Positions 46,585-60,077 of a stretch of DNA of 64,000 nucleotides are shown one piece after another. The notes beneath the pieces were generated by a model. The model did no database searches, was not told where the DNA came from, and saw only the letters and a program-made list of their open reading frames with translations. Each line of letters begins with the position of its first letter. Within the stretch, counting starts at the first letter, position 1. The stretch lies in contig NC_008825.1 in assembly GCF_000015725.1 (NCBI RefSeq), positions 3,906,001 to 3,970,000 of the forward strand, given 5' to 3'. The translations under genes and the position numbers were made by a program. This DNA is from Methylibium petroleiphilum PM1. Lineage in GTDB: Bacteria > Pseudomonadota > Gammaproteobacteria > Burkholderiales > Burkholderiaceae_C.

Positions 46585-48648
46585 ATGCCCCAGGCCTCGC
46601 GCTCCGCACCGCCCGCCGCCGCTCCGGCGAAGTCGGGCCCGGCACGGGCGATGGAGAAGCTCGGCCTGGTGCGCGACATCGACCTCGCGCTGCACCTGCC
46701 GCTGCGCTACGAGGACGAGACGCGCGTCACGCCGATCGCCGCGGCGCACGAGGGCGAGACGGTGCAGGTCGAGGGCCGCGTGCGCGACAGCCGCGTCGAG
46801 CTGCGACCGCGCCGCCAGCTCATCGTGCGGCTGGCCGATGACAGCGACGAGCTGGTGCTGCGCTTCCTGCACTTCTACCCCTCGCACCAGAAGACGCTGG
46901 CGGTCGGCGCGCGCCTGCGCGTGCGCGGCGAGTTGCGCGGCGGTTTCCTCGGCCGCGAGATGGTGCACCCCAGCTTCAAGGCGGTGAACGACGACACGCC
47001 GCTGGCCACCGCGCTGACGCCGGTCTACCCGGCCAGCGCGCAGCTGCCTCAGGCCTACCTGCGCAAGGCGGTGAGCTCGGCGCTGACACGCGCGCCGCTC
47101 GATGAGCTGCTGCCGCCCGGCAGCGTTCCGGCCGGCTTGCCGAGCCTGAAGCAGGCCCTGCTGTTCCTGCACCACCCGGCGCCCGAGGTGATGCTGGCGA
47201 CGCTGGAGGACCACAGCCACCCGGCCTGGCAGCGGCTGAAGTTCGACGAGCTGCTGGCCCAGCAGCTGTCGCAGCTGCAGGCACAGCGCGAGCGCGCCGC
47301 GTTGCGCGCGCCGCCGCTGCGGGCGGGCGCCGGCGGCCTGCACGAGCAGTTGCTCGCGGCGCTGCCGTTCCGCCTGACCGGGGCCCAGCACCGCGTGACC
47401 GAGGAGATCGCGCGCGACCTGGCCCGCCCGCACCCCACGCACCGGCTGCTGCAGGGCGACGTGGGTTCCGGCAAGACGGTGGTCGCGGCGCTGGCGGCCA
47501 CCGTGGCGATCGACGCCGGCTGGCAGTGCGCGCTGATGGCGCCGACCGAGATCCTGGCCGAGCAGCACTTCCGCAAGCTGGTCGGCTGGCTCGAGCCGCT
47601 GGGCGTGCCGATCGCCTGGCTCACCGGCAGCCAGAAGGGCAAGGCGCGCACGCGCATGCTGGAGCGCGTGGCCAGCGGCGAGGCGCGGCTGGTGGTCGGC
47701 ACGCACGCGGTGATCCAGGACCGCGTGGTGTTCGAGCGCCTCGGCCTGGCCGTCATCGACGAGCAGCACCGCTTCGGCGTCGCGCAGCGGCTGCAGCTCA
47801 AGCGCAAGCTCGAGGGCACGCCGCTGGAGCCGCACCTGCTGATGATGTCGGCCACGCCGATCCCGCGCACGCTGGCGATGACCTACTACGCCGACCTCGA
47901 CGTGAGCACCCTCGACGAGCTGCCGCCGGGCCGCACGCCCATCGTCACCAAGGTCTTCGCCGACGGCCGCCGCGACAGCGTGATCGCGCGCATCCGCGAC
48001 GAGGTGGCGAAGGGCCGTCAGGTCTACTGGGTGTGCCCGCTGATCGAGGAGAGCGAGACGCTGGACCTGCAGAACGCCACCGAGACCCACGCGCGGCTCG
48101 GCGAGGCGCTGCCCGGCGTGCAGGTCGGCCTGCTGCACGGCCGCATGCCGGCGGCCGAGAAGGCCGCGGTGATGGCGCGCTTCACCGGCGGCGAACTGGC
48201 GGTGCTGGTATCGACCACGGTGATCGAAGTCGGCGTCGACGTGCCCAACGCGAGCCTGATGGTGATCGAGCACGCCGAGCGCTTCGGGCTGTCGCAGCTG
48301 CACCAGCTGCGCGGTCGCGTCGGCCGCGGCAGCGTGGCCAGCGTGTGCGTGCTGCTGTACACGCCGCCGCTGTCGGACACCGGCAAGGCGCGCCTGCGAG
48401 CGATGGCCGAGACGAACGACGGCTTCGAGATCGCGCGCCGCGACCTCGACATCCGCGGTCCCGGTGAATTCATGGGCGCCCGCCAGAGCGGAGCGGCGCT
48501 GCTGCGCTTCGCCGACCTGGCCGAGGACAGCGCGCTGCTGGCCCAGGCGCGACAGCTGGCGCCGCAGCTGCTGGAACACCACCCGCGAGCGGCCGACGCC
48601 CACGTGAACCGCTGGCTCGGCAGCAAAGCCGAGTACCTGAAGGCCTGA
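46585..48648 (+). CDS. recG: ATP-dependent DNA helicase RecG
   Basis: 687 residues, normal length. An N-terminal wedge/OB domain is followed by a superfamily 2 helicase: Walker [13 protein letters not shown] near residue 293, DEQHRFGV (motif II as DEQH) near 392, [13 protein letters not shown], and the C-terminal RGRVGRGS motif. RecG reverses stalled forks and processes recombination intermediates. Its stop is 3 bases from the convergent kinase gene. Confidence 0.96.
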   Translation: MPQASRSAPPAAAPAKSGPARAMEKLGLVRDIDLALHLPLRYEDETRVTPIAAAHEGETVQVEGRVRDSRVELRPRRQLIVRLADDSDELVLRFLHFYPSHQKTLAVGARLRVRGELRGGFLGREMVHPSFKAVNDDTPLATALTPVYPASAQLPQAYLRKAVSSALTRAPLDELLPPGSVPAGLPSLKQALLFLHHPAPEVMLATLEDHSHPAWQRLKFDELLAQQLSQLQAQRERAALRAPPLRAGAGGLHEQLLAALPFRLTGAQHRVTEEIARDLARPHPTHRLLQGDVGSGKTVVAALAATVAIDAGWQCALMAPTEILAEQHFRKLVGWLEPLGVPIAWLTGSQKGKARTRMLERVASGEARLVVGTHAVIQDRVVFERLGLAVIDEQHRFGVAQRLQLKRKLEGTPLEPHLLMMSATPIPRTLAMTYYADLDVSTLDELPPGRTPIVTKVFADGRRDSVIARIRDEVAKGRQVYWVCPLIEESETLDLQNATETHARLGEALPGVQVGLLHGRMPAAEKAAVMARFTGGELAVLVSTTVIEVGVDVPNASLMVIEHAERFGLSQLHQLRGRVGRGSVASVCVLLYTPPLSDTGKARLRAMAETNDGFEIARRDLDIRGPGEFMGARQSGAALLRFADLAEDSALLAQARQLAPQLLEHHPRAADAHVNRWLGSKAEYLKA

Positions 48649-48651
48649 CGG

Positions 48652-51405
48652 TCAGGGCCCCGTGTTCACGTGCGTCAGCAACTGGCGCACCAGCAGCGCC
48701 ACGTCGCCGGTCTTCTGCAGCAGCGCCTCGGCCCCGGCCTCGCGCAGCGGGGCCACCCGCTCAGGGTCGACATCGGCCGACATCACGACGATCGCCGGCA
48801 GCCCTGCGCCCGCGCGGGCGCGCACGGCGGCGATCACGCCGTGCGCGTCGCCGTCGCCGAGGTTCAGGTCGGTCAGCACCACCTCGAAGGGCGGGCCCGG
48901 CGCCGCCAGCGCGGCCTGCGCTTCCGCCAGAGAACCGGCGACCCGCACCGCGTAGCCCTGGGCCGCGAGCGCACGCTCGAGCAGCATCGCGTAGACATCG
49001 GCATCCTCGACCAGCAGCAGCCGGCGCGGCGCGTCCTCGGCCAGGGGCGCGGGGCCGGTGGCCTCGGTCTCGACGTCGGCCGTCCAGCGCAGCAGCGCGG
49101 TGGTGCCGTGCCCGGGGCTGCTCTCGATGTGCAGCGCACCGCCCATCAGCGCGGCGAGGTCGCGGCACAGCGACAACCCGAGCCCGGTGCCGCTGCGCGC
49201 CGCCGTCCGGCCGCCGGCGGTGTAGTAGCGCTCGAACAGCCGCGCCTGGTCGGCCTCGGCGATGCCCGGGCCCTGGTCGCGCACGCGCACTTCGATCACG
49301 CAGCGCGACGCTTCTTCGCCCGCCTGCGGCGTGCAGCGGGCTTCGATCAGGATCTCTCCGCGCTCGCTGTACTTGATCGCGTTGGCCACCAGGTTGCGCA
49401 CGATCTGCTCGACGCGCAGCGCGTCGACGCGCAGCAACGGGTCGGGCATCGGCGCGGTGCAGGTCAGCGTGAGTTGTCTCGCCCGTGCGGCCGGCAGCAT
49501 CTCCGCGCGCACGCCGCGCAGCAGCGGCCCGAGCTGCACAGGCTCCAGGTGCAGGCTCAGCCGGCCGGCGTCGAGCCGGTTGCGGTCGAGCAGGTTGTTC
49601 AGCAGGTTCAGCGTCGAGCGCGCCGAGTCACCCAGCGAACCGGCCACCGACGCCGAGACCTCGCGCCCGCTGCGCAGCAGCTCGGCCCCGGCGATCACCG
49701 AATGCAGCGAGTTGCGCACCTCGTGGGCCAGGAAGGTCACGAAACGCTCGCTCGCGCCGCGGGCCCGCTCGGCCTGGCGCTGTGCGCCGAGCGTGCGCTG
49801 CATCTCGCGCCGCAGTCCGCGGTGGTGCCACCACCACGCCGCGAGCAGCAGGGCGAGCGCCGTCGCGACCCAGGGCAGGTAGCGCAGCAGCAGCTCGCGC
49901 ACGACGCGCGCCGGCGTCGGACGCGTCAGCCAGCGGCGCTTGAGCTCGAGCAGGTCGTCGGCCACGGTCGCATCCAGCGCCCGCTGCAGCAGCGGCAGCA
50001 GCGCCGCGTGACGAGACGACACCGCGATGCCGTGCTCCTGGCGCAAGCCGGCCGCCGTGCCGGTGATCTGCACGTCGCTGCGCGGCGATTCGGCCAGCAG
50101 CACCGCCGCGGTGATGACGTCGGCCAGTGCCGCGTCGGCGCCGCCGCTCGCGACGCGCTCGACGCAGTTCGGCAGCGGATCGCAAGCCACCAGCTCGATG
50201 CCGGGGTAGCGCGCGGCGATCAACGGTCGCGCGAAATGCGCGGGTGGCAGCGCCAGGCGCCGGCCGACGAGCTGCTCCAGACCCCAGGCGCTGCCGCCGG
50301 GGCGGCCCAGCAGCACCATCGGGTGCTCGATGTAGGGACCGATGAAGCGCACCGTGTCGGCCGGCGTGGCCACCGCCGACAGGCCGAGCGCGAGGTCGAC
50401 CTCTCCGCGCTGCAGCGCCGCCAGCGCCTCGGTGGCGCCGCTCGCGCGCCAGGTGCCGGACACGAGCCCGAGGCGTCCGAGCACCGCGCGCAGCACGTCG
50501 ACCGACAGGCCCTGCGGCCGGCCATCGGCGTCGAGCACCGCGAACGGCAGCCGCCCGTCCACCACGGCGACATTCAGCGGCCGCTGCGCGGTGAGCAGCG
50601 CGCGCTCGGGGTCGTCCAGGCGCAGCGGCTCGGCGCGTCGCGCGAAATGCGGCTCCGCACGCCATCGGCCGATGATGAACTCGCGCGTCTCGGCGCCCAT
50701 GCCCGCCAACGCCGCCGAGAGCGAGTCGAGCCGGGCGGCGCCGGCCTTCGGTGCCGCGAAATGCAGCGCGCCGCTCGGCAACGCCAGCGTGCGCACCAGC
50801 CGCAAGCCGGCGAGGCGCTCACGCTCGATGGTGCCGACGAGTACCGGCTGCGCCTCGATCATCACGTCGGCACGGCCCTGCTGCACGGCCCGCAGGCCGT
50901 CGGCGATGCTGGCCACCGGCACCCGCTGCGCCAGCGGGAACAGCTCGCGCGCATTGGCCTCGGCGGCGTAGCCGGCCACGGTGGCCAGACGCCGGCCGTT
51001 CAGGTCGGCCGCGAGCGAGCCCGACGGATCGCTCGCGCGGGTGACGACCGCCTGCTCGATCAGCGCATACGGCACCGAGAACGCCAGCGTCGGCTCGCGT
51101 TCGGCGTTGCGGGCCATCGACGAGGCGAGGTCGAGCCGCCCGGCGCGCAGATCGCGCTCGAGCGCCACGAAGTCGGTGTAGCGCACCGGCTCCACCTGCA
51201 CCCCGAGCGCGGGCGCCAGCCGGCGCAGCATTTCCAGATCGGCGCCCCCGGCCTCGCTGCCCTCGGGCCAGATTTGGAACGGCGGGAAATCCGCCAGCAT
51301 CCCGTAGCGCAGCGGCGATGGCGACGCGGCGCTGCAGGCGAGCGCACACAGGCCGAGCACGGACCCGGCCAGCCATCGCAGCGCCCGCGGCAAGCCGCTA
51401 CGCAT
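48652..51405 (-). CDS. EvgS/BvgS-like hybrid sensor histidine kinase with two periplasmic binding domains
   Basis: 917 residues. A signal-like start and two tandem family 3 solute-binding domains (about 30-255 and 275-495) are followed by one membrane helix (508-526). The kinase has its phosphorylated His 561 in FLAHEVRNSLHS and the ATP domain around 665-775 (NAIKYSERGE, DQGPGIAEAD, GTGLGLSLC). A receiver domain follows with Asp 846 (LTDLNLGDGD), acid pair E800/D801 and Lys 898. There is no HPt domain and no response regulator gene nearby, so the output partner is elsewhere. The ligand is unknown. It is divergent from oxyR. Confidence 0.9.
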   Translation of the reverse strand: MRSGLPRALRWLAGSVLGLCALACSAASPSPLRYGMLADFPPFQIWPEGSEAGGADLEMLRRLAPALGVQVEPVRYTDFVALERDLRAGRLDLASSMARNAEREPTLAFSVPYALIEQAVVTRASDPSGSLAADLNGRRLATVAGYAAEANARELFPLAQRVPVASIADGLRAVQQGRADVMIEAQPVLVGTIERERLAGLRLVRTLALPSGALHFAAPKAGAARLDSLSAALAGMGAETREFIIGRWRAEPHFARRAEPLRLDDPERALLTAQRPLNVAVVDGRLPFAVLDADGRPQGLSVDVLRAVLGRLGLVSGTWRASGATEALAALQRGEVDLALGLSAVATPADTVRFIGPYIEHPMVLLGRPGGSAWGLEQLVGRRLALPPAHFARPLIAARYPGIELVACDPLPNCVERVASGGADAALADVITAAVLLAESPRSDVQITGTAAGLRQEHGIAVSSRHAALLPLLQRALDATVADDLLELKRRWLTRPTPARVVRELLLRYLPWVATALALLLAAWWWHHRGLRREMQRTLGAQRQAERARGASERFVTFLAHEVRNSLHSVIAGAELLRSGREVSASVAGSLGDSARSTLNLLNNLLDRNRLDAGRLSLHLEPVQLGPLLRGVRAEMLPAARARQLTLTCTAPMPDPLLRVDALRVEQIVRNLVANAIKYSERGEILIEARCTPQAGEEASRCVIEVRVRDQGPGIAEADQARLFERYYTAGGRTAARSGTGLGLSLCRDLAALMGGALHIESSPGHGTTALLRWTADVETEATGPAPLAEDAPRRLLLVEDADVYAMLLERALAAQGYAVRVAGSLAEAQAALAAPGPPFEVVLTDLNLGDGDAHGVIAAVRARAGAGLPAIVVMSADVDPERVAPLREAGAEALLQKTGDVALLVRQLLTHVNTGP

Positions 51406-51539
51406 CTTCGTCCCGCAGCGTCAAAGGCCACCCTCCCTGGGTCGCTCCCCGATCGACGTTAGCACGGCCTGCGCGGCAGCGCGCGCGCCGTCGGGGCCGA
51501 AAAGCCCGCAGAATCCGCTCCAAGGCTGGGGACCCGGAA

Positions 51540-52463
51540 ATGACACTGACCGAACTGCGCTACATCGTGGCCGTCGCCCGCGAGCGCCATTTCGGCCGCG
51601 CGGCGGAGGCCTGCTTCGTCTCGCAGCCGACGCTCAGCGTCGCGATCAAGAAGCTCGAGGACGAGCTCGACGTCAAGATCTTCGAGCGCGGCAGCAACGA
51701 GATCTCCACCACGCCGCTGGGCGAGGAGATCGTGCGCCAGGCGCAGTCGGTCATCGAGCAGGCACAGGCCATCAAGGAGATCGCCAAGCGCGGCCAGGAC
51801 CCGCTGGCCGGCGCGCTGCGGCTGGGCATCATCTACACGATCGGTCCCTACCTGCTGCCTGATCTGGTGAGGCACGCGATCGACATGTTCCCGCAGATGC
51901 CGCTGATGCTGCAGGAGAACTTCACCGTCAAGCTGCTCGACATGCTGCGCACCGGCGAACTCGACGCGGCCATCATGGCCGAGCCCTTCCCCGACACCGG
52001 CCTCGCCATCGCGCCGCTCTACGACGAACCCTTCGTCGTCGCCTGCCCGGCCATCCATCCGCTGGCCAAGCGCGAGAGCGTCTCGTCGGAGGAGCTGAAG
52101 AAGGAGACGATGCTGCTGCTCGGCACCGGCCACTGCTTCCGCGACCACGTGCTCGAGGTGTGCCCGGAGTTCGCGCGCTTCTCGAGCGACGCCGAGGGCA
52201 TCCGCAAGAGCTTCGAGGGCTCGTCGCTCGAGACCATCAAGCACATGGTCGCCTCCGGCATGGGCGTGACCGTGGTACCGCAGCTCAGCGTGCCGAAGGA
52301 GCCGCAGCCGCACCTGCGCTATGTGCCCTTCAGCGCGCCGCTGCCAACGCGCCGCGTGGTGCTCGCGTGGCGGCGCACCTTCACGCGCTACGAGGCCATC
52401 GCCGCGCTGCGCAACGCCATCTACGCCTGCGAACTGTCGGGCGTCACCCGCCTGACCCCCTGA
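51540..52463 (+). CDS. oxyR: Hydrogen-peroxide-sensing LysR regulator OxyR
   Basis: 307 residues. A LysR helix-turn-helix lies near 18-40 (RAAEACFVSQPTLSVAIKKL). The redox pair is Cys 199 and Cys 208 in GTGHCFRDHVLEVCPEF, at the same numbers as in E. coli OxyR. Peroxide forms the disulfide and switches on defence genes. katG and dps, classic targets, lie directly downstream, so the block is a local peroxide regulon. Confidence 0.96.
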   Translation: MTLTELRYIVAVARERHFGRAAEACFVSQPTLSVAIKKLEDELDVKIFERGSNEISTTPLGEEIVRQAQSVIEQAQAIKEIAKRGQDPLAGALRLGIIYTIGPYLLPDLVRHAIDMFPQMPLMLQENFTVKLLDMLRTGELDAAIMAEPFPDTGLAIAPLYDEPFVVACPAIHPLAKRESVSSEELKKETMLLLGTGHCFRDHVLEVCPEFARFSSDAEGIRKSFEGSSLETIKHMVASGMGVTVVPQLSVPKEPQPHLRYVPFSAPLPTRRVVLAWRRTFTRYEAIAALRNAIYACELSGVTRLTP

Positions 52464-54713
<2,250 letters not shown>

Positions 54714-54762
54714 CCCGGCGGCTACAGTTCCAGCCATTCCCATTGACCCAGGAGCAAGCACG

Positions 54763-55260
54763 ATGGCCAAGACCCGTACCGCCACGCCGCCGGTGAACAT
54801 CGGCATCTCGGAGAAGGACCGCGCGGCGATCGCCAAGGGGCTCAACGCCCTGCTGGCGGACACCTACACGCTCTACCTCACGACCCACAACTTCCACTGG
54901 AACGTGACGGGGCCGATGTTCAACACGCTGCACACCATGTTCATGACGCAGTACACCGAGCTGTGGAACGCGGTCGACCCGGTCGCCGAGCGCATCCGTG
55001 CGCTGGGCTTCCCGGCCGCCGGCAGCTACGGCCAGTTCGGCAAGCTGAGTTCGCTGAAGGACGCGCCGGCCGAGCCGCCGAAGGCGATGGACATGGTGCG
55101 CATCCTCGTCGAGGGCCACGAGGCGGTGGCGCGCACCGCGCGCGGCATCTTCCCGCTGGCCGACAAGGCCTCCGACGAGCCCACCGCCGACCTGCTGACG
55201 CAGCGCCTCACGGTGCACGAGCAGGCGGCGTGGATGCTGCGCTCGCTGCTCGAGGAGTGA
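54763..55260 (+). CDS. dps: Dps-family DNA-binding ferritin
   Basis: 165 residues. Ferroxidase residues are in [20 protein letters not shown] and the later Glu/His of the partner subunit face. Dps dodecamers oxidise iron with peroxide and bind DNA, cutting Fenton damage. A basic N-terminus ([10 protein letters not shown]) could contact DNA. It lies 49 bases after katG with an AGGAGCAAG ribosome site, so the two may be co-transcribed. Confidence 0.95.
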   Translation: MAKTRTATPPVNIGISEKDRAAIAKGLNALLADTYTLYLTTHNFHWNVTGPMFNTLHTMFMTQYTELWNAVDPVAERIRALGFPAAGSYGQFGKLSSLKDAPAEPPKAMDMVRILVEGHEAVARTARGIFPLADKASDEPTADLLTQRLTVHEQAAWMLRSLLEE

Positions 55261-55275
55261 GCCGACGGCGGGCCG

Positions 55276-56883
55276 CTACAGCAGCCCGTCGATCGGCAGC
55301 CACGACAGCAGCCACACCCACAGCCGCGTGAGCCAGCCGGCCTCGGGCTCCTCGGTCAGCTCGATCGGCTGGCCTTCGGGCGTCTGGCCGCGCCAGCGCA
55401 GCGCGTCGGGGCCGCGGTCAGGGTCGCGCGTCACCTGCCAGGCCTGGCGCGGCACCTCGGTGTCGAACGCTTGTCCGATGCGCTGCGCGAGGCCTGGGTG
55501 CTCGAGCAATACGCCGATCTCGGTGTTGAGCCAGGCCGAGCGCGGATCGAAGTTGAACGAGCCGATGAACACGCGCTCGCCGTCGACGGCGAAGGTCTTG
55601 GCGTGCAGGCTCGCGCGCGACGAACCCAGGCCCAGCAGCCGCCCGCGCGCGCGACCTTCGGGTGCCGGGACCGGCCGCAGTTCGTAGAGCTCCACACCGC
55701 CGTCGAGCAGCGCCGGGCGATATGGTGCATAGCCGGCGTGCACCGCCGAGACATCCGTCGCGGCCAGCGAGTTGGTCAGCACGCGCAGCCGCACGCCGCG
55801 GTCGTGCAGCGCGGTGAACGCGGCCACGCCGTCGTCGGTGGGCACGAAGTAGGGCGACACGATGTCGATGCTGCGGTCGGCATTGCCCAGCGTGCGGGCC
55901 AGCCGCGGCAACATCAGCTCGCTCTCGCCGGCCTGCTTGAGCACCTTGTCGGGCGGGTCGACGAACAGCGTGGAGCGGCCCCAGACGAAGTCGGACGCCT
56001 GCGGCCCGCGCTCGCGCCAGCGCTCGACGCGCGGACGCTCGCGCAGGTCCTTCGCGTAGGCGCTGGCCTCGTCGAGCGCCGCCTGCTGCTCGGGCGTGAG
56101 CGGCCGGTCGTTGCCGGGCAACAGCAGCGACCGCCGCGGGTAGGCCGAGGCGCTGTTCCAGTAGGCGTCGAAGGACGCCGACACCTCACCGACGATCGGC
56201 CCGACCGCGAGCACATCGAGGTCGGCGAACTCCATGTCGGCCGCCGCGCCGAAGTACTCGTCGCCGACATTGCGTCCGCCGAGGATGGTGACCACGCCGT
56301 CGGCATTGAACGTCTTGTTGTGCATGCGCCGGTGCAGGCGCGAGAAGTCGGTGGCCAGGTCCCACGCGCGGCCCAGGCCGCGGTGCGGATAGGGGTTGAA
56401 GAAGCGCACCTCGGCGCCCGGGTGGGCATCGAGCTGCGACAGCAGCCCGTCGAGCGTGGGGCTGCCGTTGCCGTCGTCGAGCAGCAGGCGCACCCGCACG
56501 CCGCGCTCGGCCGCGGCCTGCAGGCGCGTCAGCAGCCAACGGCCGGTGCGGTCGCTGCGCCAGATGTAGGTCTGGATGTCCAGGCTGCTGCCGGCGCGGT
56601 CGACCAGCCAGACGCGTGCGGCGAAGGCGTCGAGCCCGCTGTCGAGCGGCACGAAGCCGGAGCGGCCGGGGTGCGCCTGCACCAGCGGCGCGACCTGCGC
56701 GGCCAGCGCGCCGGCGGTCGCCGCGGGCAGCGCGGCCTCGTCGGGCAACGGTGGCCGCGAGGGCAGCGAGGAGCAGCCCGCCAGCCCGAGCCAGGCCAGC
56801 AGCATCGCCACCCGCCACAGCGTCAGCGGGACAACGCGGTGGCGAGGGCGCGGGGTCGGCAGGTCGGACGCGAACGAGGGCAT
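55276..56883 (-). CDS. Phospholipase D-type lipoprotein, cardiolipin synthase C-like
   Basis: 535 residues from the ATG at 56883. A lipobox (WLGLAGCSS) near residue 37 predicts a lipoprotein. Two HKD motifs are present: HNKTFNADG near residue 185 and [20 protein letters not shown] near 430. This is the layout of ClsC-type cardiolipin synthases, which join two phospholipids. No ClsC helper (YmdB) gene is nearby. The exact start is uncertain since 28 upstream residues are also open. It is divergent from ubiA. Confidence 0.86.
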   Translation of the reverse strand: MPSFASDLPTPRPRHRVVPLTLWRVAMLLAWLGLAGCSSLPSRPPLPDEAALPAATAGALAAQVAPLVQAHPGRSGFVPLDSGLDAFAARVWLVDRAGSSLDIQTYIWRSDRTGRWLLTRLQAAAERGVRVRLLLDDGNGSPTLDGLLSQLDAHPGAEVRFFNPYPHRGLGRAWDLATDFSRLHRRMHNKTFNADGVVTILGGRNVGDEYFGAAADMEFADLDVLAVGPIVGEVSASFDAYWNSASAYPRRSLLLPGNDRPLTPEQQAALDEASAYAKDLRERPRVERWRERGPQASDFVWGRSTLFVDPPDKVLKQAGESELMLPRLARTLGNADRSIDIVSPYFVPTDDGVAAFTALHDRGVRLRVLTNSLAATDVSAVHAGYAPYRPALLDGGVELYELRPVPAPEGRARGRLLGLGSSRASLHAKTFAVDGERVFIGSFNFDPRSAWLNTEIGVLLEHPGLAQRIGQAFDTEVPRQAWQVTRDPDRGPDALRWRGQTPEGQPIELTEEPEAGWLTRLWVWLLSWLPIDGLL

Positions 56884-56942
56884 GGCGGCGGCTTCGCGCC
56901 GATGGTGCCATGCCGCACCCATGCGCCCTACACTCGCGGCCG

Positions 56943-57866
56943 ATGTCCGCTGCGCCCGCTCAAGCACACCCGCCTTCGCGCCTGACGCTCTACCGCCAGC
57001 TGATCCGCTGGGACCGGCCGGCCGGTTGGCTGCTGCTGTTGTGGCCGACGCTCGGCGCGCTGTGGCTCGCCGCGGGCGGCTTCCCGGGCTGGCACCTGCT
57101 GGCGGTGTTCACGCTCGGGACCGTGCTGATGCGCAGCGCCGGCTGCTGCATCAACGACGTCGCCGACCGCGAGTTCGACCGCCACGTGAAGCGCACCGCC
57201 GAGCGGCCGGTGACGCGCGGCGCGGTGTCGGTGAAGGAGGCGCTGGCGGTCGGCGCCGTGCTGGCATTGGCCGCGTTCGCGCTGGTGCTCACCACCAACG
57301 CGCTGACCATCGCACTGTCGTTCCCGGCGCTGGCCGTCGCGGTGGCCTACCCCTACGCGAAGCGCTGCGTGGCGATGCCGCAGGCGGTGCTGGGCGTGGC
57401 CTTCAGCTTCGGCATCCCGATGGCCTTCAGCGCGGTGCGCGGCGGCAACGGCGCCTGGGGCCTGGCTGCGCTGAACGCGGCCGTGCCCTGGTGGGCCTGG
57501 GGCCTGCTGATCGGCAACCTGTTCTGGGTGCTGGCCTACGACACCGAGTACGCGATGGTCGACCGCGACGACGACCTGAAGATCGGCATCAAGACCTCCG
57601 CCATCACGCTGGGCCGCCACGACGTGACGGCGGTGATGAGCTTCTACCAGCTCTACCTGCTGGCTTGGGGCGCCATCGGCTTCTGGCAGGGACTCGGCGT
57701 GGCCTTCGCCGCCGGCCTGGCCGCGGCGGCGGTGCAGGTGGCTTGGCACCACACGCTGATCCGGGACCGCAGCCGCGACGGTTGTTTCAAGGCCTTTCGG
57801 CTGAACCACTGGGTGGGGTTTGCGGTGTTTGCGGGGATCGTAGTAGATCTGGGATGGCGTGCGTGA
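56943..57866 (+). CDS. ubiA: 4-hydroxybenzoate polyprenyltransferase
   Basis: 307 residues with eight or nine membrane helices. Both Mg2+-binding Asp motifs are present: [15 protein letters not shown] near residue 77 and [12 protein letters not shown] near 200. UbiA attaches the isoprenoid tail to 4-hydroxybenzoate in ubiquinone synthesis. It starts at [20 protein letters not shown], and the fold starts right after. Confidence 0.95.
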   Translation: MSAAPAQAHPPSRLTLYRQLIRWDRPAGWLLLLWPTLGALWLAAGGFPGWHLLAVFTLGTVLMRSAGCCINDVADREFDRHVKRTAERPVTRGAVSVKEALAVGAVLALAAFALVLTTNALTIALSFPALAVAVAYPYAKRCVAMPQAVLGVAFSFGIPMAFSAVRGGNGAWGLAALNAAVPWWAWGLLIGNLFWVLAYDTEYAMVDRDDDLKIGIKTSAITLGRHDVTAVMSFYQLYLLAWGAIGFWQGLGVAFAAGLAAAAVQVAWHHTLIRDRSRDGCFKAFRLNHWVGFAVFAGIVVDLGWRA

Positions 57867-58002
57867 TGGGTTGAGTTGGTGATCTGATGGGGCCTCAGTG
57901 CCCGCGGGGGGCTCGTGGCATGGGATTTGTGTGTCCCGGCAGTTGATCTCGACTGCAAGTGCCCGATAGGGTCGCGACGTCCAAACCTAGTTAGGCCTAC
58001 AA

Positions 58003-58707
58003 GTGCTCGCCGAAATTACCGACTGGATCGAAGCTCACGAAGTAACGGTCGATCTACTAAAGGCCGCTGCTGTCGTGCTACTTGCATGGGCCTCGGGAGC
58101 GTTCTCCTATCTTCGTCGCTTCCGGAGAAAGCCACGCCTCGAAGTCGCATCAACAGCGAGCTTCATTTATGTCGAGCGTCCAAGTGAATCAACCCATCCT
58201 CCGAACGCGATGCGCGCGTCGTTCGTTGTCAACGCCTCACTCGTCAACGCTTCGAACGAAAAGATTGTTCTTGACCACTTTGAACTCTCCTATCGATCAA
58301 AGGGCTTCTGGCGATCACATCGTCAGCGCCTACTGAGGCTTGGATTCCCAGCGCGCCCACGTAAGAGAGTGGGAGAAATCACGAAATACATGAGCGTGTG
58401 GATCACAGAGTATCCACTCGACGAGATCAAGACCGCAGTCATCGACGGCTCTCTCGAACCGAAAGAATCCTGCGGCGGATACTTGCTTTTCACCAGCTTC
58501 ACGTATGGCGCCTGGAATCCGAAAATCAAAGATGAGCAAGTGCATGTAAGACTTCGAGCCAAGCTAACGTCGCAGCAGTGGCTCAGCAAGTCTGCAAGGC
58601 TGCGAGTGGTAACCGACCCCGCAATAGTCGAAGAGTTTTCACCGGGCTTTGTAGAGCATGTCGCCCATGAGTCCACTTGGAACCACGACCTCTCTGTTCG
58701 GCGGTAG
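58003..58707 (+). CDS. Hypothetical membrane-anchored protein on a low-GC insert
   Basis: 234 residues from a GTG start. One membrane helix near residues 17-37 is followed by a basic stretch (YLRRFRRKPR) and a likely beta-rich soluble domain of about 190 residues with no recognised family. Base composition is clearly lower in GC than its neighbours and codon use includes many A/T-ending codons. The flanking 136 and 68 bases are also less GC-rich. This suggests recent transfer into the ubiA-gdhA gap. No transposase, direct repeat or tRNA was seen at the edges. Function unknown. Confidence 0.65.
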   Translation: MLAEITDWIEAHEVTVDLLKAAAVVLLAWASGAFSYLRRFRRKPRLEVASTASFIYVERPSESTHPPNAMRASFVVNASLVNASNEKIVLDHFELSYRSKGFWRSHRQRLLRLGFPARPRKRVGEITKYMSVWITEYPLDEIKTAVIDGSLEPKESCGGYLLFTSFTYGAWNPKIKDEQVHVRLRAKLTSQQWLSKSARLRVVTDPAIVEEFSPGFVEHVAHESTWNHDLSVRR

Positions 58708-58775
58708 GCCTTGTATCTTCGCAAATACCGTGGTTGAGGTTTGACCTTCGGAGGATTCGCGACCGGTGCGCGCCC

Positions 58776-60077
58776 TTAGGGATAGAGCCCCCGCTCCTCA
58801 CGCGCCGTGAGAATCCGCTCACACGCCACCGCGAAGGTCGCCGTGCGCAGCGTGATCTTGTGCAGGTCGGCGGTGTCCCAGATGCGCCGCAGTGCGTCGA
58901 CCATGATCTTGTCGAGCCGCACGTTGATCTCGTCCTCGGTCCAGAAGAAGGACGAGAAGTCCTGCACCCACTCGAAGTAGCTGACGGTCACGCCGCCGGC
59001 GTTGCAGATGACGTCGGGCACCACCAGCACGCCGCGGTCGCGCAGGATGTCGTCGGCCGCGGGCACCGTGGGGCCGTTGGCGCCTTCGAGCACCAGCCTG
59101 GCCTTGATGCGCGCGGCGCGCTCGGCGCTGATCACGCCCTCCAGCGCCGCGGGGATCAGGATGTCGGCGTTCACGTCCCAGAACGATTCGCCGTCCATCG
59201 CCTCCGCGCCCTTGAAGCCGCCCACGCCGCCCACCTGCTTCACGTAGGGCACCAGCTCGGCGAGGTCGAGCCCCTTGTCGTTGTAGATGGTCCCGGTGTG
59301 GTCCTGCGCCGCAACGATCTTCGCGCCGGCCTGGGCGAACAGCTCTGCAGCGGAGCCGCCCACGTTGCCGAAGCCCTGCACCGCCACACGGGCGCCGTCG
59401 AGCGCCAGGCCGAGGCGGCGCGCCGCCTCGCGGCCGGTGACGAACACGCCGCGGCCGGTGGCCTTCACGCGGCCCAGCGAGCCGCCCAGGTGGATGGGCT
59501 TGCCGGTGACGACGCCGGTCGCGGTGGCGCCGGTGTTCTGCGAGTAGGTGTCCATCATCCAGGCCATGATCTGGCCGTTGGTGTTGACGTCGGGCGCGGG
59601 GATGTCGCGCTGCGGGCCGATGATGATGCCGATCTCGCTGGTGTAGCGGCGCGTCATCTTCTCCAGCTCCTTCTGGGAAAGCTGCTTCGGGTCAACGCGG
59701 ATGCCACCCTTGGCGCCGCCGTAGGGCAGGTTCACCGCGGCGCACTTCACCGTCATCCAGGCCGACAGCGCCATCACCTCTTCCAGCGTCACGTCGGGGT
59801 GGTAGCGCACGCCGCCCTTGCCGGGGCCGCGGCTCAGGTTGTGCTGCACGCGGAAGCCCTCGAAGTGGCGCACCGAGCCGTCGTCCATTTCGATCGGCAC
59901 GTCGACGATCAGCGCGCGCTTGGGCCGCTTCAGCGTCTCGGCCCATTTGCCGAGGTGCCCCAGGTAGGGGATCACGCGATCGACCTGCGACAGGTAGGTC
60001 CCCCAGGGGCTGGTGGGTGACGGCGTGACGTAGGAGAGGAAGCTGCTCAGCTGCGTGGGGTCGGTCTTGGCGCTCAT
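58776..60077 (-). CDS. gdhA: Glutamate dehydrogenase (Glu/Leu/Phe/Val family)
   Basis: 433 residues. It has the active-site stretch [13 protein letters not shown] with the catalytic Lys near residue 115, and the NAD(P)-binding [17 protein letters not shown] near 220. The enzyme interconverts glutamate and 2-oxoglutarate plus ammonia. The ATG at 60077 has AAGGAC upstream; longer in-frame starts are unlikely. With proC and putA upstream on the same strand, it completes proline-to-2-oxoglutarate breakdown. Coenzyme preference is not assigned. Confidence 0.93.
   Translation of the reverse strand: MSAKTDPTQLSSFLSYVTPSPTSPWGTYLSQVDRVIPYLGHLGKWAETLKRPKRALIVDVPIEMDDGSVRHFEGFRVQHNLSRGPGKGGVRYHPDVTLEEVMALSAWMTVKCAAVNLPYGGAKGGIRVDPKQLSQKELEKMTRRYTSEIGIIIGPQRDIPAPDVNTNGQIMAWMMDTYSQNTGATATGVVTGKPIHLGGSLGRVKATGRGVFVTGREAARRLGLALDGARVAVQGFGNVGGSAAELFAQAGAKIVAAQDHTGTIYNDKGLDLAELVPYVKQVGGVGGFKGAEAMDGESFWDVNADILIPAALEGVISAERAARIKARLVLEGANGPTVPAADDILRDRGVLVVPDVICNAGGVTVSYFEWVQDFSSFFWTEDEINVRLDKIMVDALRRIWDTADLHKITLRTATFAVACERILTAREERGLYP

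Noticed and set aside
57981-58003. GTTAGGC just before the low-GC gene, which fits the integron core site GTTRRRY.
   Set aside because: No matching RYYYAAC partner with a paired stem was found at the gene's 3' side, and there is no integrase. A 7-base degenerate match alone is expected by chance.
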